Shown: positions 7,835 to 18,341, counted from the stretch's first letter. The stretch is DNA of 64,000 bases from Mammaliicoccus sciuri (GCF_002901825.1 NZ_PPQD01000034.1:128545-192544), one strand, 5' to 3'. The notes: generated by a model not told the origin, from the letters alone. Translations and numbers: made by a program.

Positions 7835-9505
7835 ATGTTGAGTCATTTATCAGATTTAGAAATTGCAAAACAAAGTACTTTAAGACCAATTAGTGAAATA
7901 GCTGAGAAGGTGGGAATTTCTCATGAAGCTTTGGAGCCTTATGGTCACTACAAAGGAAAAGTTGATATTACAAAGCTAAATGATCTAGAGGAAAAAGGTA
8001 AAGTTGTTCTTGTAACAGCTTTAAGTCCAACGCCAGCAGGTGAAGGGAAATCAACGGTAACAGTTGGATTAGCAGATGCCTTTAATCAACTTAATCAAAA
8101 TGTAATGGTTGCATTAAGAGAACCTTCACTTGGACCTGTATTTGGTATGAAAGGTGGCGCAACAGGTGGTGGTTATGCACAAGTTTTACCAATGGAAGAA
8201 ATCAATTTACATTTTAATGGTGACTTACACGCGATAACGACTGCTAATAATGCGTTGTCAGCTTTTATCGATAATCATATCTATCAAGGTAACGAACTCA
8301 ATATTGATTCTAGACGAGTTGAGTGGAAACGTGTACTTGATATGAATGATAGAGAGTTACGTCAAGTCGTAGTTGGTTTAGGTGGCCCGACAAGAGGTGT
8401 ACCAAGAGAAGATGGTTTTGATATCACAGTTGCATCTGAAATAATGGCTATATTCTGTTTATCAAACGGCATTAAAGATTTAAAAGAAAATCTAGCTAAC
8501 ATTACAATTGGCTATAATGTCGATAAGCAACCAGTAACGGTTCGTGATTTAAAGGTAGAAGGTGCTTTAACACTTATTTTAAAAGACGCGCTAAAACCTA
8601 ACATCGTACAAACGATAGAAGGCACGCCTGCATTAGTACATGGTGGACCTTTTGCGAATATTGCACATGGATGTAATTCAATTATTGCAACGAATACTGC
8701 TAGAAAGTTAGCGGATATCGTCGTAACAGAAAGTGGATTTGGTTCAGATTTAGGTGCAGAGAAGTTTTTAAATATCAAAACACGTAAAGCTGGATTTGAT
8801 CCAAGTGCAGTTGTAATAGTCGCAACTATTCGTGCGTTAAAAATGCATGGTGGCGTAGCAAAAACTGATCTTAAAGAAGAAAATGTTCAAGCTGTTCAAC
8901 AAGGTATCGTAAACTTAGAACGACATGTCAATAACATTAAACAGTTTGGCGTTGAACCTGTTGTAGCAATTAATGCTTTTATTCACGATACAGATGACGA
9001 AGTACAAGTTGTCTTAGATTGGTGTAAAGAAAATAACGTAAAAGTTGCTCTAACAGAAGTTTGGGAAAAAGGTGGAGAAGGTGGCGTCGAACTCGCTAAA
9101 GAAGTATTAAAAGTATTAGAAACACCTCAACCATTTAAGCAACTTTATGATTTGAACTTATCTATAGAAGAAAAAATTGAAACAATTGTTCAGAAAGTAT
9201 ACGGTGGAAGATCTGTTAAATTCAGTGATAAAGCCTTAAAACAATTGAAGACAATTAAAGAAAACGGTTGGGATGAATACCCAGTTTGTATGGCGAAAAC
9301 ACAATATTCATTTACAGACGATCCAAAAGAACTTGGTGCACCAGTAGACTTCGATATAACAATAAGAGAATTATCACCAAGAACTGGCGCAGGATTTATC
9401 GTAGCATTAACAGGGGACATCATGACAATGCCAGGTTTACCAAAGAAACCAGCAGCATTAAATATGGATGTTAACGAAGACGGTTCTGCAGTAGGATTAT
9501 TCTAA
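7835..9505 (+). CDS. fhs: Formate-tetrahydrofolate ligase
   Basis: The 556-residue enzyme makes 10-formyl-tetrahydrofolate from formate, tetrahydrofolate and ATP, feeding purine and formyl-methionine synthesis. It has the family P-loop [16 protein letters not shown], the substrate-binding [19 protein letters not shown] and the C-terminal [20 protein letters not shown]. Length is standard. AAGGAG at 7823-7828 fixes ATG 7835. It stands alone between the acsA terminator and its own terminator; the acsA-fhs order is as I recall it in staphylococci. An inverted repeat upstream may be regulatory. Confidence 0.97.
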   Translation: MLSHLSDLEIAKQSTLRPISEIAEKVGISHEALEPYGHYKGKVDITKLNDLEEKGKVVLVTALSPTPAGEGKSTVTVGLADAFNQLNQNVMVALREPSLGPVFGMKGGATGGGYAQVLPMEEINLHFNGDLHAITTANNALSAFIDNHIYQGNELNIDSRRVEWKRVLDMNDRELRQVVVGLGGPTRGVPREDGFDITVASEIMAIFCLSNGIKDLKENLANITIGYNVDKQPVTVRDLKVEGALTLILKDALKPNIVQTIEGTPALVHGGPFANIAHGCNSIIATNTARKLADIVVTESGFGSDLGAEKFLNIKTRKAGFDPSAVVIVATIRALKMHGGVAKTDLKEENVQAVQQGIVNLERHVNNIKQFGVEPVVAINAFIHDTDDEVQVVLDWCKENNVKVALTEVWEKGGEGGVELAKEVLKVLETPQPFKQLYDLNLSIEEKIETIVQKVYGGRSVKFSDKALKQLKTIKENGWDEYPVCMAKTQYSFTDDPKELGAPVDFDITIRELSPRTGAGFIVALTGDIMTMPGLPKKPAALNMDVNEDGSAVGLF

Positions 9506-9525
9506 ATAAAATATGACTTTATAGA

Positions 9526-9567
9526 AAACTGTTGAGACAATAATGGCTGTCTCAACAGTTTCTTTGT
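9526..9567 (+). terminator. Intrinsic terminator of fhs
   Basis: A perfect 14-bp stem (9526-9539 with 9548-9561) and a T-rich tail. Confidence 0.9.
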
Positions 9568-9604
9568 TTATAAAATATTTAGGGATATGTAGAGAATGAG
9601 TTTT

Positions 9605-9924
9605 TAATTACAAAAGTCGGTGGAATTGTAACTAAGGATGCTGTTAGTAACAAAAGTAGGCCGAATTGTAACTAAGGATGCCGTTAGTAACAAAAGTAGG
9701 CGGAATTGTAACTAAGGATGCCGTTAGTAACAAAAGTAGGCCGAATTGTAACTAAGGATGCCGTTAGTAACAAAAGTCGGTGGAATTGTAAATAAGGCAC
9801 GCCATAGTAACAAAAGTCGGTGGAATTGTAACTAAGGCACGCCATAGTAACAAAAGTCAGCCGAATTGTAACTAAGGATGCCGTTAGTAACAAAACTTGG
9901 TTGAAGTGTAACTAAGGCATGCCA
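9605..9924 (+). repeat. Tandem array 1 of the 40-bp repeat family, 8 units
   Basis: Eight units of exactly 40 bp with no indel, starting at 9605, 9645, 9685, 9725, 9765, 9805, 9845 and 9885. The plan is TAGTAACAAAAGT, five variable bases, GAATTGTAACTAAGG, seven variable bases. Unit 1 is degenerate at its left edge (TAATTACAAAAG) and unit 8 is degenerate in the middle. Two tail variants occur (ATGCCGT and CACGCCA). GAATTG, rather than GAAATG, distinguishes this array from the other two. It fills the space between the fhs terminator and the terminator of the convergent PBP gene. Confidence 0.95.
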
Positions 9925-9939
9925 TCACATCATCTTATT

Positions 9940-9983
9940 CAACAAAAAATAACACCTCATTTTCACTGAAAATGAGGTGTTAT
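9940..9983 (-). terminator. Terminator of the class A PBP gene, probably bidirectional
   Basis: A 16-bp perfect stem (9950-9965 with 9967-9982) is preceded on the plus strand by an A-run, which reads as a T-run for the minus-strand PBP gene. Confidence 0.88.
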
Positions 9984-9994
9984 AAACGAATTAT

Positions 9995-12454
9995 CTAATT
10001 ATTGCCACTTGGTGGTGCGGTGCTTGTACCACTGGATGGCTTGCTATTGCTGTTTGAATTACTATCTTTATTACTGCTTGATTTATATGACCAAGCTTCT
10101 TTAGAATTTTTAGATACGCGTTCTTTTGGCTTAACTTTTGAAGATGTGTTTGTATCAATTGCTTGTCCTAGTCGTTTTAATACATAGTCAGAATTAATAT
10201 CTTTATTCGAAGTATCGACTTTATCAGATATTAATGTAGAAGATTTAGATTCACCACTACTACAGCTTCCTGTAGAATTTGTGTATTGGCAAATTGTGTC
10301 TTCTTTAACTGTGCTAGGTCTAGAGAATTCACTATCGTATCCTAATTTTTCTCTATCTGTAGAAGATAATGCATTAACCATATCTCTCCACATAAATAAT
10401 TGATAATGACTGTCTTCATCAAATGTTATTGGTTGGTCGTAACCCATCCATATACCAAGTGTAACTTTTGGTGTATATCCTACAAACAGGCTATCTTTAG
10501 CATCTTGTGATGTACCTGTTTTACCAGCCCAGTTACCGTCAAATGAATTCTTAATTTGGTAACCAGAACCGTCATCAAGAACACCTTCTAATATACTTGT
10601 TGTTAAATATGTTGTTGATTCACTAAAGATACGCTTAGGATCTTTTTTGTGTTGATAAATCACTTCGCCATCTCGTGATTTAATAGATTCAATCATATAA
10701 CTTTCATTATATTCACCTTTATTAGCTAAAGTACTGTAACCATTCACATCTTGTTCTAACGTGAAGTCTGCTGTACCAAGTGTTAAAGCTAAACCATCTT
10801 GGATTTCTTTAGGTACGGTCATACCCATTTTATTTAAGTTTTCCCATGGTTTGTAGTCTTGAACATTGCTATACAATCTTAAAGTACTTAAGTTTAAAGA
10901 GTTTCTTAATGCATAATCTGCTGTTACCGGCCCAAATTCTCTTCTATCATAGTTATCAGGAGAATAACCTTGGAAGTCGAATTTTTTATCCAGTAGGGCA
11001 GTGTTTGGTGTGATTAATCCATTTTCAAATGCAGGCGCATATGTGAGTAATGGTTTCATTGTTGAACCTGGTGAACGTTTAGCACTTGTTGCGTGATTGA
11101 TTTGTGATTTTTCGTAATCTCTACCACCAACGAACGCTAGAATTTTACCAGATTGGTTTTCTTTTAATAATGCGCCGACTTCATGTTGGAAATCTTTAGA
11201 AGCTTTTTTACCTTCACTGTTTGTATAACTTGCTTCTCTATCCCATGAGTAGCTACCAGAATTATCTTTAACTTCTTGAAGTTTGTCATACATATCTTTA
11301 TCAATCGTTGTATCTACACGGTAACCTTCAGTTCGCATAGCTTGATTAGCTTTTTCAGTGTATTTCGTCATAAGAACAGGTGTTTGATCAAGTTCTTTCT
11401 TAGAAATATTATCTTCTTTAGCTAAATGATATTTAAGAATATCAACAGTACGTTTTTCTACTTCTTCTGTTAAGAATGGATATTTCTGATTAGGTTCTTC
11501 AACCTTATCAACAAATGATTTCTTGATGTCGAATTTTAATGCTTCATCGTATTCTTTTTTCGTAATTTTATCTTCTTGATACATTCTTTTCAGAACATAG
11601 TGTTGACGATTGATGCCGTATTTCAAGGATTCATCATCTTTCAAATCACCATTCGGCAAGAAAGGTGTGTATGTGTAAGGATTCTGTGGTAATCCAGCAA
11701 GATATGCTGATTGTGCAACGTTTAAATTCTTAGCTGATTTACCAAATACACCTTGAGCAGCGGCTTCAATACCCGCTATATTAGAACCATTTGAATTTCT
11801 ACCGAATGAAACAACGTTCAAGTAACTATCAATAATTTCTTCTTTTGATAAGTTCTTTTCAACATTCATTGAAAGTAGCATTTCTTTTGCTTTACGTTCA
11901 AATGATGTTTCATTTGTTAAAAGTTGGTTCTTAACAAGTTGTTGCGTTAATGTACTCCCGCCAGAAGAATTAGCACTGCCAAGCACTTCTTGTACAGAAG
12001 CTCTTATAAAAGCTTTTGGTACAATACCATTATGGTTATAGAAGTCTTCATCTTCTGTTGATATAAGTGCATTTTTAACATTCTTACTTATGTCTTTCCC
12101 TTTAATAACATCCCTTTGGACATCACTTTTTAATCGACCAAGTGACTCTCCAGAACCAAAATAAACAGATGTACTTTCTGTCATTGAATAAAGTTGTTGC
12201 TTCATTTCTTTTTTAGACATTACTTTTTCATCTTTGACAAGTCCTGCGAAGTATCCTCCGCCAATACCCAATCCTAAAGCTAATAATAAACAACTAATAA
12301 ATACAATAACGAAAAATAAATTGCTTATTACATTGTATGTAGTATGGAATATGAGTTTTGGAGACCATTTTGTTTCTTTAAAAGTATCTTTATATTTCTT
12401 ACTTGAACGATTAAATTGTTCTTTAAGTTTGTTTTTAGACTGATTTGAACTCAA
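9995..12454 (-). CDS. Class A (bifunctional) penicillin-binding protein
   Basis: The 819-residue protein polymerises and cross-links peptidoglycan. A cytoplasmic basic tail (1-40) and one membrane helix (about 42-68) precede a GT51 glycosyltransferase domain with the catalytic Glu in TEDEDFYNHNG (E134), GGSTLTQQLVKN (166-176) and ERKAKEM (second Glu about 191). The transpeptidase domain has SPGSTMKP (Ser464, Lys467), SLN (519-521) and KTGTS (645-649). A low-complexity Ser/Asn/Lys/Pro tail of about 100 residues ends the protein, with two Cys (CQYTNSTGSC) before it. The start is TTG at 12454 after GGAGGT. It diverges from tyrS. S. aureus has one class A PBP (PBP2), normally linked to recU, so this is either that enzyme relocated or a second paralogue. 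Confidence 0.92.
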   Translation of the reverse strand: MSSNQSKNKLKEQFNRSSKKYKDTFKETKWSPKLIFHTTYNVISNLFFVIVFISCLLLALGLGIGGGYFAGLVKDEKVMSKKEMKQQLYSMTESTSVYFGSGESLGRLKSDVQRDVIKGKDISKNVKNALISTEDEDFYNHNGIVPKAFIRASVQEVLGSANSSGGSTLTQQLVKNQLLTNETSFERKAKEMLLSMNVEKNLSKEEIIDSYLNVVSFGRNSNGSNIAGIEAAAQGVFGKSAKNLNVAQSAYLAGLPQNPYTYTPFLPNGDLKDDESLKYGINRQHYVLKRMYQEDKITKKEYDEALKFDIKKSFVDKVEEPNQKYPFLTEEVEKRTVDILKYHLAKEDNISKKELDQTPVLMTKYTEKANQAMRTEGYRVDTTIDKDMYDKLQEVKDNSGSYSWDREASYTNSEGKKASKDFQHEVGALLKENQSGKILAFVGGRDYEKSQINHATSAKRSPGSTMKPLLTYAPAFENGLITPNTALLDKKFDFQGYSPDNYDRREFGPVTADYALRNSLNLSTLRLYSNVQDYKPWENLNKMGMTVPKEIQDGLALTLGTADFTLEQDVNGYSTLANKGEYNESYMIESIKSRDGEVIYQHKKDPKRIFSESTTYLTTSILEGVLDDGSGYQIKNSFDGNWAGKTGTSQDAKDSLFVGYTPKVTLGIWMGYDQPITFDEDSHYQLFMWRDMVNALSSTDREKLGYDSEFSRPSTVKEDTICQYTNSTGSCSSGESKSSTLISDKVDTSNKDINSDYVLKRLGQAIDTNTSSKVKPKERVSKNSKEAWSYKSSSNKDSNSNSNSKPSSGTSTAPPSGNN

Positions 12455-12503
12455 ATTTTTACCTCCAATCTAATCATCAATATTATAACATATATGTTTA
12501 GTG

Positions 12504-12532
12504 TTGACTTTTAAAAAAGTTAGCATTATACT
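12504..12532 (+). promoter_or_regulatory. Promoter of the tyrS T-box leader
   Basis: TTGACT (12504-12509) and TATACT (12527-12532) are separated by 17 bp. Confidence 0.75.
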
Positions 12533-12539
12533 TTGTAAT

Positions 12540-14060
<1,521 letters not shown>

Positions 14061-14075
14061 TATTTATAAGCTATT

Positions 14076-14111
14076 AAGACTGAGGCAACCATGTTTGTCT
14101 CAGTCTTTTTT
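14076..14111 (+). terminator. Intrinsic terminator of tyrS
   Basis: A 13-bp stem (14076-14088 with 14095-14107, one G-U pair) and a T-run. Confidence 0.88.
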
Positions 14112-14180
14112 AGCATACATATGGTATTTATTGTATAATAAAGAAGACAATTTATTTATAAATAGAAAGGGAGACATTTA

Positions 14181-14759
14181 ATGAAAAAATATTTAGGACC
14201 AATTATTGTTGTTGTAGCAGTAATTGTTATTATTGGCTTATTTATGATCGGTCCATACAATAGATTAGTTGGACTTGAAGAAGAAGCGGATAAGTCATTA
14301 TCTAATATTGAAAATCAACTTCAAAGACGTGTTGACTTAATTCCTAACTTAGTTGATACAGTTAAAGGTTACACGAAACACGAAGAAAAAGTATTCAAAG
14401 ATGTATCAGATGCACGTAGCAAATTAGCAGGTGCGAATACGCCAGAAGAAAAAGCAGAAGCAAATGGTGAAGTTAATAGTGCGTTAAGTCGTTTACTTGC
14501 TATCAGTGAAAATTATCCAGATTTAAAAGCAGATAAGCAATTTACAGGATTAAGAGACGAATTAGCTGGTACTGAGAATAGAATCGCAGTAGCTAGAAAA
14601 GATTATAACGAATCTATTAATGAATATAATCAAGCTACTCGTAGATTCCCTTCTAGTATCGTAGCAGGATTGTTTAATTTTGATAAAAAAGAATACTTCC
14701 AAGCCAAAGGTGAAGCTAAAGATGCACCAAAAGTTGATTTTGGCGGAGACGAATCTTAA
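14181..14759 (+). CDS. lemA: LemA family membrane protein
   Basis: The 192-residue protein has one N-terminal membrane helix (about residues 4-24) and a LemA helical-bundle domain with the typical NRLVGLEEEADKSLSNIENQLQRR-like region and DLIPNLVDTVKGY, plus ENRIAVARKDYNESINEYN. The helical domain is expected outside the membrane, but topology is not certain. LemA proteins are commonly encoded beside TPM-domain proteins, as here: the stop codon overlaps the next start (TAATG). Their biochemical function is unknown; an envelope role is inferred from context. AAGGGAG precedes ATG 14181. Fibrous charged helices in the core suggest coiled-coil packing. Confidence 0.92.
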   Translation: MKKYLGPIIVVVAVIVIIGLFMIGPYNRLVGLEEEADKSLSNIENQLQRRVDLIPNLVDTVKGYTKHEEKVFKDVSDARSKLAGANTPEEKAEANGEVNSALSRLLAISENYPDLKADKQFTGLRDELAGTENRIAVARKDYNESINEYNQATRRFPSSIVAGLFNFDKKEYFQAKGEAKDAPKVDFGGDES

Positions 14760-15598
14760 TGAAATTAATGTTTAAACGATTTTGTGTCTTGCTTATTGTT
14801 AGCTTTTTTTCACTAAGTTATGTCGTACATGCAGCTGATGATAAATTTCCTAAGTTAGAACAGCCTGTATTTGTACAAGATCATGCTAAATTAATGACTG
14901 ATCAAGATAAAGACAAAATTAATCAAAAGGGTCAAAAATTACAAGATGGAACAGATGCAGATATCTTGTTAATGACGATGAAATCAATAGGTCAAACACC
15001 TCGCCAAGATTATGCATTAGAAGCGGGTCGACACTATAAAGTTGGAGACCAAAAGCATAATCGCGGTATCGTTATTCTTTTAAATATGGATAACGGTAAT
15101 GAGAACAATAATAGAGGTATTGATATAGCAGTTGGAGATGGACTTGAAGGTGTCCTCAACGACTCTAAAGTTGGGGAATTGATTGATTCTAAATTTATGC
15201 CTTACCAAAAGAAAGCTTCTCAAACTAAAGATACTAAAAAAGCAAACGCCTATTACAGTCAAGGTTTAACAAATTTATATGATGCAGTGTGGGATGAAGT
15301 AGCTAAAAGTTACGGATACGATGGTAAGAAGTTTACTGAAGACGAGCCACAAAGTAGTGGGTTAGGAAAAATACCATTTATCATCTTTATCATATTTATT
15401 ATTGTATTCTTCATCATTTACTTCAAAAATGGAGGCGGTAGACCTCCAAGAGGTGGAAATAGAAGAGGTACAAGACGCGGTATGACTGGACCATTTATCT
15501 TTGGAGGTTCATCAGGTAGTTCTGGTGGCGGGTTCTCCGGAGGTGGCTTCGGCGGAGGAGGCGGCTTCTCTGGCGGAGGCGCAGGAAGAGGATTTTAG
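14759..15598 (+). CDS. TPM-domain membrane protein (YgcG family)
   Basis: The 279-residue protein begins with a signal peptide ending near VVHA-ADD (cleavage about residue 25). A TPM domain follows (about 35-180, with VQDHAKLMTDQDK and RGIVILLNMD). It then has a membrane helix IPFIIFIIFIIVFFIIYF (about 204-222) and a basic, glycine-rich cytoplasmic tail of GGGF repeats. TPM domains occur in proteins linked to envelope or photosystem maintenance and some have phosphatase activity; no function can be assigned here. The start overlaps the lemA stop by one base, so the pair is translationally coupled. A terminator follows. Confidence 0.88.
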   Translation: MKLMFKRFCVLLIVSFFSLSYVVHAADDKFPKLEQPVFVQDHAKLMTDQDKDKINQKGQKLQDGTDADILLMTMKSIGQTPRQDYALEAGRHYKVGDQKHNRGIVILLNMDNGNENNNRGIDIAVGDGLEGVLNDSKVGELIDSKFMPYQKKASQTKDTKKANAYYSQGLTNLYDAVWDEVAKSYGYDGKKFTEDEPQSSGLGKIPFIIFIIFIIVFFIIYFKNGGGRPPRGGNRRGTRRGMTGPFIFGGSSGSSGGGFSGGGFGGGGGFSGGGAGRGF

Positions 15599-15617
15599 TT
15601 TGTAATATGTATATAGA

Positions 15618-15657
15618 AAAAGCATGCAACTCGATATGGGTTGCATGCTTTTTTTAT
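15618..15657 (+). terminator. Intrinsic terminator of the lemA-TPM operon
   Basis: A 13-bp perfect stem (15618-15630 with 15640-15652) runs into a T-run. Confidence 0.9.
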
Positions 15658-15690
15658 TATATGGAGTTTATGTATATATAATAGTAGATA

Positions 15691-16049
15691 TGATTACAAA
15701 AGTCGGCTGAAATGTTAATAAGAAGGCCGTTAGTAACAAAAGTCGGTCGAAATGTAACTAAGGAGGCCCATAGTAACAAAAGTCGTGGGAAATGTAACTA
15801 AGGCCGCCCATAGTAACAAAAGTAGGTCGAAATGTAACTAAGGCCGCCCATAGTAACAAAAGTCGGTCGAAATGTAACTAAGGCCGCCCATAGTAACAAA
15901 AGTCGGTCGAAATGTAACTAAGGCCGCCATAGTAACAAAAGTCGTCTGAAATGTAACTAAGGATGCCCATAGTAACAAAAGTCGTGGGAAATGTAACTAA
16001 GGCCACCCATAGTAACAAAAGTCGTCTGAAATGTAACTATGGAAGCACA
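15691..16049 (+). repeat. Tandem array 2 of the 40-bp repeat family, 9 units
   Basis: Units start at 15691, 15731, 15771, 15811, 15851, 15891, 15930, 15970 and 16010. All are 40 bp except the sixth, which lost one C (39 bp). The plan is TAGTAACAAAAGT, five variable bases, GAAATGTAACTAAGG, seven variable bases, most often CCGCCCA. The first unit is degenerate at the left edge (TGATTACAAAAG), as in array 1, and the last at the right. The five-base window takes forms CGGTC, CGTGG, AGGTC and CGTCT. The array lies between the convergent TPM-protein gene and htrA. Confidence 0.95.
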
Positions 16050-16089
16050 TAAAAAATGCACCTAAAGCATAATACTTTGGCAACTATCT

Positions 16090-16125
16090 AAAAACCGCAT
16101 GGGACTCTATCATTGTCCCATGCGG
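16090..16125 (-). terminator. Terminator of the HtrA-like protease gene
   Basis: A 12-bp perfect stem (16094-16105 with 16114-16125), just past the minus-strand stop, ends in a T-run on that strand. Confidence 0.85.
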
Positions 16126-16133
16126 TATATAAT

Positions 16134-17390
16134 TTAGTTTTGTTCTTTTAATGTGATTTTTGTTGTATGTGTTTTACCATCTCTAATGTATTTGATTGTG
16201 ATTTTGTCACCTGGTTTTTTCTCATTGTAGATATAATTTTTAATATCAGAAACGACTGATACATCTTTATCGTCTACTTTAGTGATGACATCATCTTTTT
16301 TAAGTCCGTTGTCTGCTTTTTTATCTACTTCAGAAATGTAAACACCTTTATCTGTTGTGAGATTTAATTCTTTTTTGTATTGGTTTGGTATATCATCTAT
16401 TGAAATCATGCTGATACCGATATAAGGTCGTGTAACTTTACCGTCATCCATAATATCTTTAATGATATTGTTTACTTCATTACTTGGTATTGCAAAACCG
16501 ATACCTTCTACATCAGATCTTGAAATTTTCATTGAGTTAATACCGATAAGGTTACCGTTTAAGTCGATTAATGCACCACCTGAGTTACCTGGGTTTATGG
16601 CAGCATCTGTTTGAATTACTGTTGCTTCTGTCACACCTTGAGAAGTTTGTACATTCATCGTACGTTCTTGTGACGAAATAATACCTTGTGTCACACTGTT
16701 TGCAAATTCGACACCTAATGGATTACCTAGAGCAAATACTGTTTCTCCAGCTTTAACTTTAGATGAATCTGCGAATTTAATTGGTTTAATATTATAATTG
16801 CCTTCTATTTTTAATACTGCTAAGTCTGTCATAACATCTGTACCAACAAGTTTTGCTTTCACTGATTTATCATTATGAAGGCGAACCTCTATTTCATTTG
16901 CACCTTCTATAACATGGTTGTTCGTTACAATGTATGTACTATTACCATTAGATTGATAAATCACGCCTGTACCTGTACCTGTTTCTTCTGAATCACCAGA
17001 CCCGTTTGAATCCTCAGAGTTGTTACCACCGAAAAATGATTCAAGTCCGCTTGCTTTTTGTTTGTTAATAACACCTACAATTGAAGGTGAAACATCTTCA
17101 ATCATTTTAGAAACGGATTTGTTGCTAGATTTATTATCTTTAATATTGCCACCTTTTTCATTAGCAGGTGCTTTAGTAATGTTTGCTTCATCATTATAAT
17201 TGCTAAATACATCTACTATTTTAGTCCCTCCGATATATAATGCGAGTATTAACACCGCACCTAGAATACCAGAAATAAATGGGATAAGACAACTTTGATA
17301 CCAAGGGATTTTATTCTTTTGTTTGTAATAGTAACCATTTGAAGTTGTCTTATTAATATTTTGTTGATCCTCATTTTGATTTTGATCCAT
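16134..17390 (-). CDS. Membrane-anchored HtrA-like serine protease
   Basis: The 418-residue protein has a short polar cytoplasmic N-terminus, a membrane helix (about 34-55) and an extracellular trypsin-like domain. The triad is visible as TNNHV (H159), MTDLAVLKI (D189) and INPGNSGGAL (S270). A single C-terminal PDZ domain (from about residue 310, RPYIGISMI) follows. HtrA/DegP proteins degrade or refold damaged exported proteins. A Ser/Asn/Gly/Glu-rich insertion (about 115-140) separates the anchor from the protease. GGAGG lies upstream of ATG 17390. S. aureus carries an HtrA-like gene near tyrS in the same order, as far as I recall. Confidence 0.93.
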   Translation of the reverse strand: MDQNQNEDQQNINKTTSNGYYYKQKNKIPWYQSCLIPFISGILGAVLILALYIGGTKIVDVFSNYNDEANITKAPANEKGGNIKDNKSSNKSVSKMIEDVSPSIVGVINKQKASGLESFFGGNNSEDSNGSGDSEETGTGTGVIYQSNGNSTYIVTNNHVIEGANEIEVRLHNDKSVKAKLVGTDVMTDLAVLKIEGNYNIKPIKFADSSKVKAGETVFALGNPLGVEFANSVTQGIISSQERTMNVQTSQGVTEATVIQTDAAINPGNSGGALIDLNGNLIGINSMKISRSDVEGIGFAIPSNEVNNIIKDIMDDGKVTRPYIGISMISIDDIPNQYKKELNLTTDKGVYISEVDKKADNGLKKDDVITKVDDKDVSVVSDIKNYIYNEKKPGDKITIKYIRDGKTHTTKITLKEQN

Positions 17391-17557
17391 TGTATTGCCT
17401 CCTTAAACACTGTCCATAAAATAATTATTATAGAAATCCCTTTAAAAAGCTAATGATATGGTTGTTTTAAATTGTTACAATATTTTGTATGAAAACTTGT
17501 TCCACAAGTACGACAATGATAGAATATGTATATCATTAAGAAGAGAGTGGTCATTAA

Positions 17558-18187
17558 ATGTATAAATTTGCGAGTACTGTTTTATATACTATTTTTCAAA
17601 AATTCGGGAAACAAATTGTAGCAATCAATAAAGAAAAAGTTCCTGATGAACCTTATATCGTTACATGTACACATACAGGATATGTAGAAGTTATCATGTT
17701 AGCTTTAAGTTTATATCCTACAGAAATTAATTATATGGCTAAAAAGGAATTATTTTCGAAAGACTGGTCAGATAAGTTCTTTCATTCATTGAATGCATTT
17801 CCAGTTGATAGAGAAAACCCAGGTCCAAGTACATTAAAAATACCAGTTAAATTATTAAAAGAAGGTAAAAGTGTTGGTATATTCCCATCTGGTCATAGAG
17901 CAGAAACAGGAGAGGCACCATTGAAAAGAGGGGCAGCTACGATTGCTGTATTAAGTAATAAACCAATTGTACCAGCTGCTTTTGAAGGCCCTAAACAAGT
18001 TAAATCAATTTTTGGTTTTAGACAAAAGTCCTTTATTAAATTTGGAGAGCCGATTGATCCAAACGACTTACCAAGTGATTTAAAGAAAAGTGAAAAAATA
18101 GCTAAAATTATGACTTTATTAGAAGAAAGAACGAATACTTTACAAAAAGAAGTAACGTATATTGCTCATAAATCTAGACAAAAATAA
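17558..18187 (+). CDS. PlsC-like 1-acylglycerol-3-phosphate acyltransferase
   Basis: The 209-residue protein has the LPLAT/PlsC fold: motif I is CTHTGYVEV (H39), block II is PVDREN and motif III is FPSGHRAETGE (109-119). The family makes phosphatidic acid or transfers acyl chains to related acceptors at the inner membrane face. The catalytic HX4D motif is here HX4E (Glu44), and the usual EGTR is SGHR, so it may use a different acceptor or be a divergent subfamily. No strong membrane helix is evident. It diverges from htrA and is followed by its own terminator. Confidence 0.82.
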   Translation: MYKFASTVLYTIFQKFGKQIVAINKEKVPDEPYIVTCTHTGYVEVIMLALSLYPTEINYMAKKELFSKDWSDKFFHSLNAFPVDRENPGPSTLKIPVKLLKEGKSVGIFPSGHRAETGEAPLKRGAATIAVLSNKPIVPAAFEGPKQVKSIFGFRQKSFIKFGEPIDPNDLPSDLKKSEKIAKIMTLLEERTNTLQKEVTYIAHKSRQK

Positions 18188-18192
18188 TATTA

Positions 18193-18232
18193 AAAAATCT
18201 TACAAGCGACCATTTGCTTGTAAGATTTTTTT
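18193..18232 (+). terminator. Intrinsic terminator of the PlsC-like gene
   Basis: A 15-bp perfect stem (18193-18207 with 18216-18230) ends in a T-run. Confidence 0.92.
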
Positions 18233-18242
18233 GCATTTTAAA

Positions 18243-18256
18243 GTAAAACGTTTTCA
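18243..18256 (+). promoter_or_regulatory. cre-like palindrome upstream of the HAD-family gene
   Basis: GTAAAACGTTTTCA matches the cre consensus at all fixed positions except the first two, and its core AAAACGTTTT is palindromic. It lies about 85 bp before the HAD start. The same 12-base core plus ATT recurs at 23021. Confidence 0.35.
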
Positions 18257-18341
18257 TTTATCTTATGTTGTAATACTACTGTATTCGGTAATAATCTATG
18301 CTAAAATTATAATCAGAATGTTCAAAAAATGGAGGCATAAT

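Noticed and set aside
9684-9893. Minus-strand ORF of 69 codons within repeat array 1
   Set aside because: It is made entirely of repeat units. A 40-bp period is not a multiple of three, so the open frame is chance; it has no ribosome-binding site and no equivalent in arrays 2 and 3.
15771-15810. Base-pairing between the variable windows of each repeat (for example TGGG with CCCA in unit 3 of array 2)
   Set aside because: Some units can pair but others (for example CGGAC with CAGCCCA in array 3) cannot, so there is no consistent covariation to support an RNA hairpin.
18162-18341. Longer start for the HAD protein at 18162
   Set aside because: It overlaps the acyltransferase stop codon and a strong terminator. 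ATG 18342 follows GGAGG and starts just before the DxD motif.
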